Below are positions 1-7,389 of a DNA stretch of 12,696 bases, one piece after another. The stretch is from Polyrhizophydium stewartii. Its lineage: Eukaryota > Chytridiomycota > Chytridiomycetes > Rhizophydiales. Position numbers and translations under genes: made by a program. Each line of letters starts with the position of its first letter. The first letter of the stretch is position 1. The notes under the pieces are model-generated. The model worked only from the letters and a program-made list of their open reading frames with translations. It had not been told where the DNA came from and searched no databases. Location: the NCBI GenBank assembly GCA_027604665.1, contig JADGIZ010000502.1:1-12696 (forward strand). The letters run 5' to 3'.

Positions 1-453
1 CCCCCAATGCAAAGATGCCTTTCCTTGCCTTGCGGGATCTTCTTTCTCTGTCCTTGTCCCATCTTCGCCATCTTCGGATGCCCCCCCCTCTCTTTCCAAA
101 CTCGCGGTGCCGCCTGCGCATGCACCGACGCAAACATAAACGCATTCTCTCTATGCCTGGACTGCATATGCCTGGTCCGTCACCAGTCCAAGAAACAACA
201 GCCGCCTTCCGGGCACAATGCAGGGAAATTATTGAGGCTGATGCGCGGAGCGAGTGGCGCGATAGAAGAAGCCGAGCAGAGGCGCTCGCGCATACATGGC
301 GTGCGCGCATGCTCGCAATGAAAGGGAGGGCGGGTGGAACAAGTTGGATAGTTTGGATAGCGGGCGGCGGCAGTGTGCATGGATCTGTGCAAAAGAGAAG
401 CAGCCCTCGTAGCGCTACGGCCACGCACAAATGAGGCCCTTGACCGAGGACGC
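1..453. other. 3' flank of the carrier gene, no confident gene
   Basis: This stretch lies beyond the stop codon of the carrier gene. The first 110 bases of the + strand are strongly pyrimidine-rich (runs of ct and cccc), like a fungal CT-rich promoter or leader. After that the sequence has mixed composition with several ATGs. I see no tRNA fold, no mobile-element ends and no protein family I recognise. It probably holds the 3' UTR of the carrier and possibly part of a neighbouring + strand gene (see the low-confidence reading frame at 168-434). Confidence 0.5.
168..434 (+). CDS. possible small Arg/Ala-rich protein, unrecognised (low confidence)
   Basis: An open frame runs from ATG 168 (an in-frame ATG also lies at 153) to a stop ending at 434. 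That is 20 bp before the convergent stop codon of the carrier, so the position would suit a tail-to-tail neighbour. The central part (about residues 12-50) reads as a charged amphipathic helix rich in Arg, Ala and Glu, with Trp and Met. The last 40 residues are low-complexity Gly/Ser. I recognise no domain. The frame could also be one exon of a longer spliced gene, or simply a chance open frame in GC-rich DNA, which is common in this window. Confidence 0.15.
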   Translation: MPGPSPVQETTAAFRAQCREIIEADARSEWRDRRSRAEALAHTWRARMLAMKGRAGGTSWIVWIAGGGSVHGSVQKRSSPRSATATHK

Positions 454-2376
454 CTACATGAGATGCCTGCAGCGTCGAGCGTCAGCACCAACAAACGCCG
501 TTGCCGCCTTATGCGAGTGAGATGCGCATCAGAGCAGCCGGTGCGGGCACAAGCGGGATGGACGCACTTGCGGATGTAGCCGCTGACAAAGTCAAACACG
601 ACTAGCAGGATACCGCCGCCAGGGCCTAGACGAAGCACCTTGGGCACAAAGCCCTTGTACAGCGCACCCACGCCCTCCTCACGCGCAACGGTGGCGATCG
701 CCGGCAGCGTCCAGTTGTACTTGAGCGGCAACGCCGTTTGGCTCTGGATGCGGGTCTTGACGACATCAAACGGCGTCTATGCACACGTGCAAACAACCAA
801 GGCGTCAGCGCACGCCGCCTCCACCCATGTGCGCTCAGGGTAGACAAAGGCTTCAACCCACGTTGATCATGGTGCCGACGGTACCGCCGAGCGCGCCGGC
901 AATAAAGTTGTTGAACAGGACGCCCTCCTTGGTCTCGGCCTTGGGCAGGTTGGCGCGGATGAGGCTGATAACGCCAAAGTAGCCGCCGTTCCAGGTCGCG
1001 TGGCGCCACATGGTCGCCTCGAGGCCGCGGCCAAAGGTCATGAAGCCCTCTTCGCGCATGATCTTGGCAACGGCGTCGCCCGTGCCCGAGTACTTGCCGG
1101 CGTTCTTCTTGTCCTGTAGGCGGATCTTGATGAGCTCCGGCGTGGCCACAATGACGGCCTCGGTCAGGCCGGCCGACACGCCCGTCAGAACCGACAGCGC
1201 CTGCGAGTCCTTGAGGCCAAAGTTCTTCATGTACAGCTGGCGGTACTTTTCGTTGGCGCCAAACTTGATGGCACGCTTGGGCGCCTCGACCATGATCGGG
1301 GGCAGGATGCCGCGGTACAGCGCACCAACACTGCCGCAAGCGCACGCACACGCACACAAGGCCCATAGTTCAGCTGTCTGATGCCGGCTGCCGGCTGGAC
1401 GACTCGTGGCGCGCGAGCACACACCCCTCATTCTTGACGATCTTCTGGAAGCAGTCAACAATCGACTTGTACTCGGCATTGCCGACCTGGATCTGGAAAC
1501 GGGTCTTGACGACTGGACAGCGGCGATGGCGGGCGGGCAGAACGTGCAAGGCATCGTCAGCCAGAGACGCACGCCGTGGCGGTGGTGATGCGCCGAGGAC
1601 GGCATGGTCCTTGCACGTGCGTGCCACGGGGCGGTGGAATAGACGGAGCGCGTTCAAGGCAGACGGCAGCCCGCGAGCGGCCGGTGCGTGCGGGCATGCG
1701 CACGCAGGCGGTCGAGCGGGCAGAGGCGTGCGGCCCCGCGGGCGATTGGGCGAGGCGGTGACGCACCGTCGAGCGGATACATGGTCAGGATCTCCGTCAC
1801 GCCGGCAATGGCGCCTGTGTTTGGCGGGCGGGCGGGCGAGCCGACGGCCGCGAGCCGACAGGCGGACGGACCGCGCGGCGGCCGGAGAGCGCAGCGGCCG
1901 GATGGCGGGCAGGGAGTGGCGCATGCGGACGTACGCGCGGGGCCGGCCGGTCAGGCGGGCCGGTCAGGCGGGCGGCGGGCCGGTCAGGCGGCCACAGCGG
2001 CCACAGCGGCCAGATCGATGACGATGGGAGCCGATGCACCGCGATGGGACACGATGGTTTTTGAGGGGCGGGCGGCGGGCGTGCGACGGGCGCACGGACG
2101 AGCGCAGCCGGAGGCGGGGAGCAGTGGCAAGGGGCCGGCGGGCAGCGGGCCGGCAGAGGGCAAGGCGGGTGGACGCAATGTCAGCGCCGGTCGGCCGAGC
2201 TGTCCGGCAACACAAGCACCGAACTGACCGGCGAGCAGGTTGTAGTGCATCGGCAGGGGCGCCTCCTTGGGGACTGCAGTAGGTGCATGGCGCGGCCGTC
2301 AGCGCGGGCGGCCAGATGCGGCCGAGCGGGCGGACGCACGGGGCTTGATGGCGACGGTGGCGGGGCTGGACGACAT
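454..2376 (-). CDS. ODC1: mitochondrial 2-oxodicarboxylate carrier (SLC25 family)
   Basis: Inner-membrane carrier expected to exchange 2-oxoadipate and 2-oxoglutarate, linking lysine/amino-acid metabolism with the TCA cycle. Coding exons, 5' to 3': 2376-2340, 2273-2229, 1814-1767, 1512-1425, 1330-862, 776-568 and 466-454. They sum to 909 nt (302 aa), the normal length for the family. All three mitochondrial carrier repeats show their PxD/ExxKxR signature: PLDVVKTR at 41-48, PELIKIR at 137-143 and PFDVVKTR at 231-238. The second-repeat form with Glu is typical of the oxodicarboxylate carriers. The N-terminus (MSSSPATVAIKPLPKEAPLP) leads straight into repeat 1, and the C-terminal LRLGPGGGILLVVFDF resembles yeast Odc1/Odc2. 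Splice phases agree at every junction. The introns at 1815-2228 (414 nt) and 1513-1766 (254 nt) are long for this locus, and the last coding exon is only 13 nt. The gene is divergent from the small gene at 2493. The precise substrate is inferred from family resemblance. Confidence 0.9.
1947..2008. repeat. short GC-rich tandem repeats inside a carrier intron
   Basis: Three copies of ccggtcaggcgg (1947-1958, 1960-1971, 1980-1991) are followed by two adjoining copies of gccacagcg (1991-1999, 2000-2008). They lie within the 414-nt second intron of the carrier gene (1815-2228). In the sense direction of that gene each 12-mer reads CCGCCTGACCGG and so contains a CTGAC branch-point-like core. They may simply be GC-rich slippage repeats. 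Confidence 0.75.
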
Positions 2377-2492
2377 GGCGGCTGGCGCAAGACAGCGGCA
2401 GCAGGGATATCGGCCAAGACGGCCTGCCGTGCGCGTCCTCAGGCGGCCGGACAAGGCGGCTCCGGGCAACGCCGCCGGCTCGGCCACCACAC
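2377..2492. promoter_or_regulatory. divergent promoter region, carrier / RA-like gene
   Basis: Only 116 bp separate the start codons of the carrier (-) and the small coiled-coil protein (+), so both promoters and 5' UTRs must fit here or overlap the genes. The stretch is GC-rich. I see no TATA box, CCAAT box or clear palindrome. The assignment rests on position only. Confidence 0.5.
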
Positions 2493-3167
2493 ATGTCGAC
2501 GACGACCGTCTGGCTGCGGGCGCCGGCGCCGCCGCAGAGCGGGCAGGCGCAGGTCCCGCACGTGCGCGACATCGAGATGCAGCTGCCCATTGGCACTCGC
2601 ACCCGCGCGCGCGACGTCGTCGCCGCCGCCGTGCAGCGCCTGCCCCCTCTCGCGGGCCTGCCACCGCCAGACCCGGCCGCCTTTGCGCTCTTTGAGACGG
2701 AGCTGCCGCCGTCCATGCCCAAGTCACAGCGTGAGCGCTGCCGCTGCTGTCGCTCGGCCGCCGTCGCCGCCCTCGCTGACGCTGTGCCGCAGGCCGAGTG
2801 GTGCGCGAGCTCGAGCCCGACGAGCTGCCCTTTGCGGTACTCGTTGGCTGGGAGCTGCGGCAGCCGGCCGACTCGCCGTCGCAGTGGGCCTTCCTTGTCA
2901 AGCAGCGAGACAACCCGGCGACGTCGTCTTTCCACAGGCTGCGCATGGTGCGCCGCTCGCCGCTCGCCGCTGCCTGCCCGCCCTCGTGCACGCTGACGCC
3001 CTCCAAAGGAGCAATGCAGGTCGTTGCCCCTCGAACAGCTGCAGCGCAGGCTGCACGATATCAACAACCAGGAGACGGCCGCCCTCGACGAAGTGCGCCG
3101 CAGACATGCGGCCCTGCGGAGCGCCATCGTCGCGCGCCTTAACGGCCGGGGCGAGGCCGCGGCGTGA
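2493..3167 (+). CDS. small protein with probable Ras-association/ubiquitin-like domain and C-terminal coiled coil
   Basis: Three exons, 2493-2730, 2793-2947 and 3009-3167, give 183 aa. Intron 1 (GTGAGC...CCGCAG) is clear. Intron 2 is less certain: the phase-consistent choice is a GTGCGC donor at 2948 and an AAAG acceptor ending at 3008, with a CTGAC branch site. Residues about 20-120 look like a Ras-association or related ubiquitin-like fold: a strand-like IEMQLPIGT followed by a helix DVVAAAVQRL, then FALFETEL, a run of RxxRxLEPDELPF (loop plus DE-P), VGWE, and a final strand WAFLVKQRD. Residues about 138-176 are a charged helix (LEQLQRRLHDINNQE and on) that should form a coiled coil. That order recalls RASSF-type proteins, but no name is justified. 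It could be an adaptor binding a small GTPase; this is inference. It converges on the gene at 3229, with 61 bp between the stop codons. Confidence 0.6.
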
Positions 3168-3228
3168 CCCTCCCTCGCCACGCAGATGGCGCACATGTGC
3201 AACTTTATGCCCCAGAAATGAAGGCATC

Positions 3229-4349
3229 TCACTCCGACCGTCGCGGGGCATCGGCCCGCCGATCCTGCCCGCGCTGTCGGTCGCGCTCCTCTGCCAGCGC
3301 CGCAGTCGTCGACGGTCAGCAACCGGCCGTCGCCGCTGCCGCGCCTGTCCGCCCACGGCAGACCCACCTCGTGCATCGCGCAGCTTCTGCCTGTCGATCT
3401 CGGCGTCCTCCTTTGACTTTGGCGGCGTGCGGATGCCCAGGGCGCCGGAGATCAGGCGCCGCGCTATCATGTCCGACGTCACGGGCCGGCCCGTGGCGGA
3501 GCGGCGTGCACTGCCTTGCAAGCCCGCAGGCGGCTGTTGTGACGCTGGGACCGGCATCGCAGGCTCGGCCGCAGCTGCTGGTGTCTGAGGCACGGGGCGT
3601 GCGGCCCGCCACGCAGATCCGTCCCGCCTCTGGGTGTGATCGCCAGAGCCAGAGACAGGGCCGGCGCGAGGCGAGGCCCACGCAGTATCCGTAACAGAGA
3701 GCCCCGACAGCTGCGCGCCGAGTTCGTCGAGGCCGTCGTCCTGGTCGTCGGCCTTCGACGCTTCTCCGGCCTGGGGCTTCTCGGCCGGGGGATCTGCGGG
3801 CGACGCAGCCTTGCCGACTCCAGGCGGCGGCGGCCTGTGAGGCCGGCCAGCGTCTGCCCACGCCGCCGAGGGCAGCGCGGGCCATCCGTGCTGCCTCGGC
3901 GGAGGCTCGGGGGTTGCGTCCTGTGCCGACCTCCAGCCAGACGGTGCCCGACCGGCAACGGCACCGTCGGGGGTCGCCGCTCGCTGAGGTGCGCCTGGTC
4001 CGCGCCGCCACGGCGTGCTCGACTCGGGTGTGCGACTAGCATGTGCCTGGCCTGTGCCTCGCCCACGCCCGCTGCCGCCACGCCCCCGGCCTCGGCCGCC
4101 CCGCCACGAGCCGTCGCTCCCAGACCCCGCGCCGGCGCCATCGGCGTCATCGTCCGACAGCACGGCCTTCTTCCAGCGGCCGTTCTCGTCGAGCTCGGGC
4201 CCGCGGCCGGCACGGCCATATGCAGCCCCATGCCTGCCGGCCTGCGCCTGCCGCCCGCCGCGCGGCGTGCCTTGCTGCCGGGGCTGCGGTGGCGTCAGCA
4301 GCTCGGCGTGAGCGTCGGGCAGTGCCCGCTCGTGCCGGCTTTCGGCCAT
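3229..4349 (-). CDS. RG-rich, largely disordered protein of unknown function
   Basis: Two exons, 4349-3368 and 3290-3229, joined across a 77-nt GTGGGT...GGCAG intron with a TTGCTGACC branch site, give 347 aa. The start is the ATG closest to the divergent neighbour; an in-frame ATG 15 codons upstream is possible. Residues 1-290 are low complexity, rich in Ala, Pro, Gly, Arg and Ser. An acidic patch (LSDDDAD, 64-70) is followed by an RG box at 83-98 of the kind methylated in RNA-binding proteins, then PPPPG and many SP/TP sites. The only conserved-looking part is the C-terminus (about 293-347): a helix RRLISGALGIRTP followed by a very charged K/E/D/R tail that runs across the intron. I recall a similar ending in uncharacterised fungal proteins. 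An RNA-related role is suggested only by the RG box. Correct joining of the charged tail supports the splice. Confidence 0.65.
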
Positions 4350-4436
4350 CGGAGCGACATCACAAATTGCGCTTTCCCTGAGCCAGCACCGCACCCAGCA
4401 TCCGACCCGACATCCAACGAGCCCCGCCGCGCCGCC
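4350..4436. promoter_or_regulatory. divergent promoter region, RG-rich protein / DNAI7 homologue
   Basis: 87 bp separate the two start codons. The stretch is C-rich towards the DNAI7 side and ends with the start context gccgccATGG, a strong Kozak-type match that supports the choice of start. I see no TATA box and no convincing RFX X-box half-sites, the element that often controls ciliary genes in animals. The function is inferred from position. Confidence 0.5.
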
Positions 4437-7296
4437 ATGGGACCCAAGAAGAAGAAGGGCAAGAAGGACGCCAACAAGGCCAAGGGTGCGGCAGATGCAG
4501 CAGTGTGTGTTCCTGGCCCTCTTCGCTTATCACGCCCTGCAACGCTGCCCATCCCGCGTCGCCTCGACAACACCGGTGCGGCCGCCATCCGTGCTGCCTC
4601 GTCCGCCAGATAAGGAGCTCGACGAACAGCGGCGCCGCCAGGCGGAAGAAGGCAGGTGTAGTGCCCGCATGCCTTACCAGCCAGCTGCATGCTACGCTCA
4701 TACAAACGCTCCCGTCGCGCATCTGCCTCTGTCACCGTAACGGCCGTGGATCCAACGCCGCCTTGAATGCGGCAACAACAACAACAACGGCAACGGCAAC
4801 GGCAACCACGACAACGCGTGCAGAACAGCGTCTGGCTGAGGAGCGCGCCAAGCGCGAGCGCGAGCTGCAGGAGCAGCGCAACCGGGAGCTGCTCGAGCAG
4901 TTTTTCGAAAAGGTACTCAATAAGCTCTTGTTCTCGGCAACAACTGCATCCTGACCCACTTTTGCGCTCAACAGGAGCAGGCTCGCTTGCAAGAAGAGCG
5001 TGTTGAAATGGAGCGCATCGCCGCAACCAAGGCCGGCGAGCTCGCCATCATGCTTGGCAAGATCCAGCGGGATGCTGAGGTACAGACAAGTGGTCGCCGT
5101 TGGAGTTGTCAGCACCTCTGACCCTCGTGGATCGGCCGACCAGTGGAAGCGCTTCATGGAGTGCGAGACGCTGCCTCCGCCGCAGAGCGAGCGCGACGTC
5201 AACACATATCTGAGCCTATGGGCTGAAGAGAAGATCAACGTCGAGGAGGAGCCATCACTGGTGCCGCTCTTTAACCAGCTGCCAAGCGCCGAGTCTGTGC
5301 GTTTCTGCGGCAACTTGCGCTGCAAATCAAGGCACTGACATTCAGGTCGCCATAATCGGGTTCCCAACCGCAGCTGCTCACGCAGCTTGAGATTGAGCGC
5401 GCCTTTGCAATCGACAACCGGGATGCAAAAAACTGGGCACGCTTGCACGAGCACATGACGCGGCTGATTGAGATTCTCAATGGGAAGTGGAACTCTGTCT
5501 CCCAGCAGATCCTGCAGGTACGCCAGTCCGAGGCTGCAATGCTTGCACTGCTCAGCCACTCGCCCTGCTGACAAGGAGCAAAGCATGTCGATTTTTTCTC
5601 TCGTGAGCCGAACGAGAACTTCCAGCTCGAGAGCATGACGGATAACTTTTCATTCGGCATCTGGGGCAACCTGACGCGCAACCCACGCCACAAGAACATC
5701 GAGTTTCCGCAGCTCAATATGTCTGCGAGCCTCCCAAAGCCGCTCGTTCTTTCCAACGTGACCATCCGCATGCTCTACATGACTGGCGCCAACTGCGGCG
5801 TCCCGTTTGAGGTCCAAGAAGGCGAGGGCCATCGTTCCTTTGTCGGGGGCGTCTTGATGCTCGACCTGGCCGAGATGCCCGACCCACCGAAGATCGTGGA
5901 CAACTGGACGATTCGACAAAGTGGGGACGTGCGAGGGCGACCCAAGACCACGTAGCGCGATGCTGACGCTTCCTCTTGCCACACAAACAGTATTGTCGCC
6001 AAGCGGAGAGCTGAAACGACTCGACTACCCGTTCAAAAAGGCCGCGGCAGAGGTGGCCGAAGAGGAAAACGAAAACTCCAACGACGCGCACATGTGGTCG
6101 ACGCTGATCTCATTTCCGATCCCCAGTCACATCTTCCTGGATAGCGACTCCGTCAAGGTCATGTACTGGAACGCGGAGCAGAAGATGTGGGACGATGAAG
6201 GAATTACCGATGACGATATTGATCTCGAGGCCGGCCGCGTCAAATGCCGCACTTCGCACTTTGGCCCCACGGCGGTCGTGCAGGTTGTGCTCGTCACAAC
6301 TTTCTGCCTGCCGCTCGCCCCGACCGCTAATCGCGCACCGTGTAGAACACCTATGCCGAGTTTCCGTACCGCGACTGGATCTTGGAGCCGATTGAGTTGA
6401 ACCGCGGCCTCCTGCGCATCTACGGCCGCAAAAACGAGCTGCACCTCGACATTCGTGAGGGCGAGTGTCAGGTCGTATTCTGCGGCACAGAGTATGTCCC
6501 AAAGCCGTTCCGCAACAAGTGGTTCCCTCCGTCGCTGCTCCTAAAGGCATGTGTTGTCGCCATTGAATCATCAAGATACTCACTAGCGAGATGAATTGAC
6601 TCCTGACTCACTTGTTCCAGCGCTTGTCCCAGTTTGGCCTCAACTTTCGCGGCCGGCAAACTATGAAGGGAGTCGAAATGGAAGAGTGGATACTCAAGGT
6701 GCGATCGTGGTGCCGAGCTCCAAGAAGCCAAACAGCCGCTGACAGGACGTCTGAAGAATCCTCTGGTCGAGGAAATGTGCATCGCCGGAATCAACCTGTG
6801 TGCACCGGCCATGTGCTTTCGCCGCAGTCCGTCCAATAGGCTTGTGTCGAGCTCAAAGTGCGTGTTCCAGTTCCGCGACGCCGCTGATCCACCCGAGGCA
6901 AGTCGTTTTCCAAAGAAGACACACTACCGTGTCGATCTGCCTGGCTGAGATGCACCTGTAGGCGGAATGGAAGTCTCTTGTCTTTGATGTCAACTACCGA
7001 GTCAAGGACGAGGGCCACGCAGTCGGGTTCGTTGTTGCGGACAACAATGTCACGGACGAGACCAAGTTCAAGATTGATAACACCGAGGGATCAATGGTAA
7101 GCAGCACGCTTCTGCGCCTCGCCGCATCTGCCCCAGCGCTGACTCGGCCGCGCAGCTTCAGGCGAGCTGCTTCCATCTGCTGCGTCCACAGATTCGGTCG
7201 CCCGAAGGCTCCGCCAAGGTCGAGCAGTGCTCGGCGCACTTTACACGCACGGTTGCGCAGGTACTGGCGGCCACCCGTGTGCTCTGCTTCTCGTGA
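4437..7296 (+). CDS. DNAI7: dynein axonemal intermediate chain 7 homologue (CASC1 / IC97-like)
   Basis: Ciliary protein associated with inner-arm axonemal dynein in motile flagella. Thirteen exons: 4437-4485, 4610-4651, 4824-4912, 4975-5079, 5144-5296, 5374-5517, 5584-5920, 5991-6283, 6346-6546, 6621-6698, 6757-6897, 6962-7096 and 7156-7296. They total 1908 nt (635 aa); human DNAI7 is about 700 aa. Order: a lysine-rich start MGPKKKKGKK as in animal CASC1; a Glu/Arg coiled coil (about 20-95); WKRFMECETLPPPQSERDVN (from 96) matching the conserved WKxxxxCDGxPxP region; WGNLTRNPRH (about 217-226); GGVLMLDLAEMPDPPK; WDDEGITDDD; FGPTAVVQ; YRDWILEPIELN; and a C-terminal helix ending in LAATRVLCFS, very like the end of human CASC1. 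All splice phases agree. Introns at 6547-6620 and 6898-6961 use GC donors. The exon 2 end is uncertain: GC donor at 4652, or GT donor at 4661. Acceptors at 5583 and 6756 are AAG. The gene is head-to-tail with dymeclin, 80 bp apart. Confidence 0.9.
4652..4823 (+). other. probable GC-AG intron 2 of the DNAI7 homologue
   Basis: With a GC donor (GAAG|GCAGGT) the flanking exons join in phase as QAEEEQRLAEER, a seamless coiled coil. The GT donor GTGTAG at 4656 would put the next exon into a frame that stops. The GT donor GTGCCC at 4661 keeps the frame but adds three residues (GRC, then K) and has a poor consensus. The acceptor is GTGCAG ending at 4823. Confidence 0.5.
4772..4806 (+). repeat. CAA / CGGCAA microsatellite in DNAI7 intron
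   Basis: About five CAA units run into CGGCAA-type hexamers in the intron at 4652-4823, ending shortly before the acceptor. This is a simple repeat that also acts as an A/C-rich tract free of AG dinucleotides upstream of the acceptor. Confidence 0.8.
6547..6620 (+). other. GC-AG intron 9 of the DNAI7 homologue
   Basis: The donor is AAG|GCATGT and the acceptor is TTCCAG, with branch site TCCTGACTC. Exon joining gives SLLLKRLSQFGLNF, which lines up with the conserved region of animal CASC1 at the phrase ending in AGLNIF. The nearest GT donor (GTGTTG at 6551) is out of phase. GTTGTC and GTCGCC further on would keep phase, but they add residues and lack consensus. Confidence 0.75.
6898..6961 (+). 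other. GC-AG intron 11 of the DNAI7 homologue
   Basis: The donor is GAG|GCAAGT, an exact match to the known GC-AG donor consensus. The acceptor is CTGTAG and the branch site is GGCTGAG. Phase 0 on both sides gives DPPEAEWKSLVFDV, with the conserved Trp in place. There is no GT donor with better context at this position. Confidence 0.85.
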
Positions 7297-7376
7297 GCGA
7301 CAGGCTGCGGCCTTGCCATCGAACCGACTCATAAAGGGTGGATGTCCGCCGACAGAGCCCGGGCTTACCCGGCGAC
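7297..7376 (+). promoter_or_regulatory. 80-bp spacer: DNAI7 terminator and dymeclin promoter
   Basis: The same-strand spacer must hold the 3' end of DNAI7 and the promoter and leader of dymeclin. A TATA-like ataaag lies at 7331-7336, 41 bp before the dymeclin ATG. I see no AATAAA polyadenylation signal. An out-of-frame upstream ATG lies at 7342. Confidence 0.4.
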
Positions 7377-7389
7377 ATGTCAAGCCTGA
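7342..7389 (+). other. upstream ORF overlapping the dymeclin start codon
   Basis: An ATG at 7342 opens a 15-codon frame (MSADRARAYPATCQA) that ends at 7389 and so runs past the dymeclin ATG at 7377 in another frame. If the transcript starts upstream of 7342, this would limit initiation at the main ATG. Whether it lies in the leader is not known. Confidence 0.35.

Noticed and set aside
1947..2008. Repeat cluster as a CRISPR-like array
   Set aside because: The units are 9-12 bp with almost no spacers and lie inside an intron of a eukaryotic gene.
1964..3376. Long - strand open frame (470 codons)
   Set aside because: It runs across the carrier intron, the divergent promoter and the antisense of the small + strand gene, with no recognisable domain. 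It is a shadow frame.
2245..3588. Very long + strand open frame (447 codons) across the carrier start, the small RA-like gene and the RG-rich gene
   Set aside because: It is low-complexity Arg/Ala/Pro in a GC-rich region and overlaps genes on both strands with consistent splicing. It matches no family and is a composition artefact.
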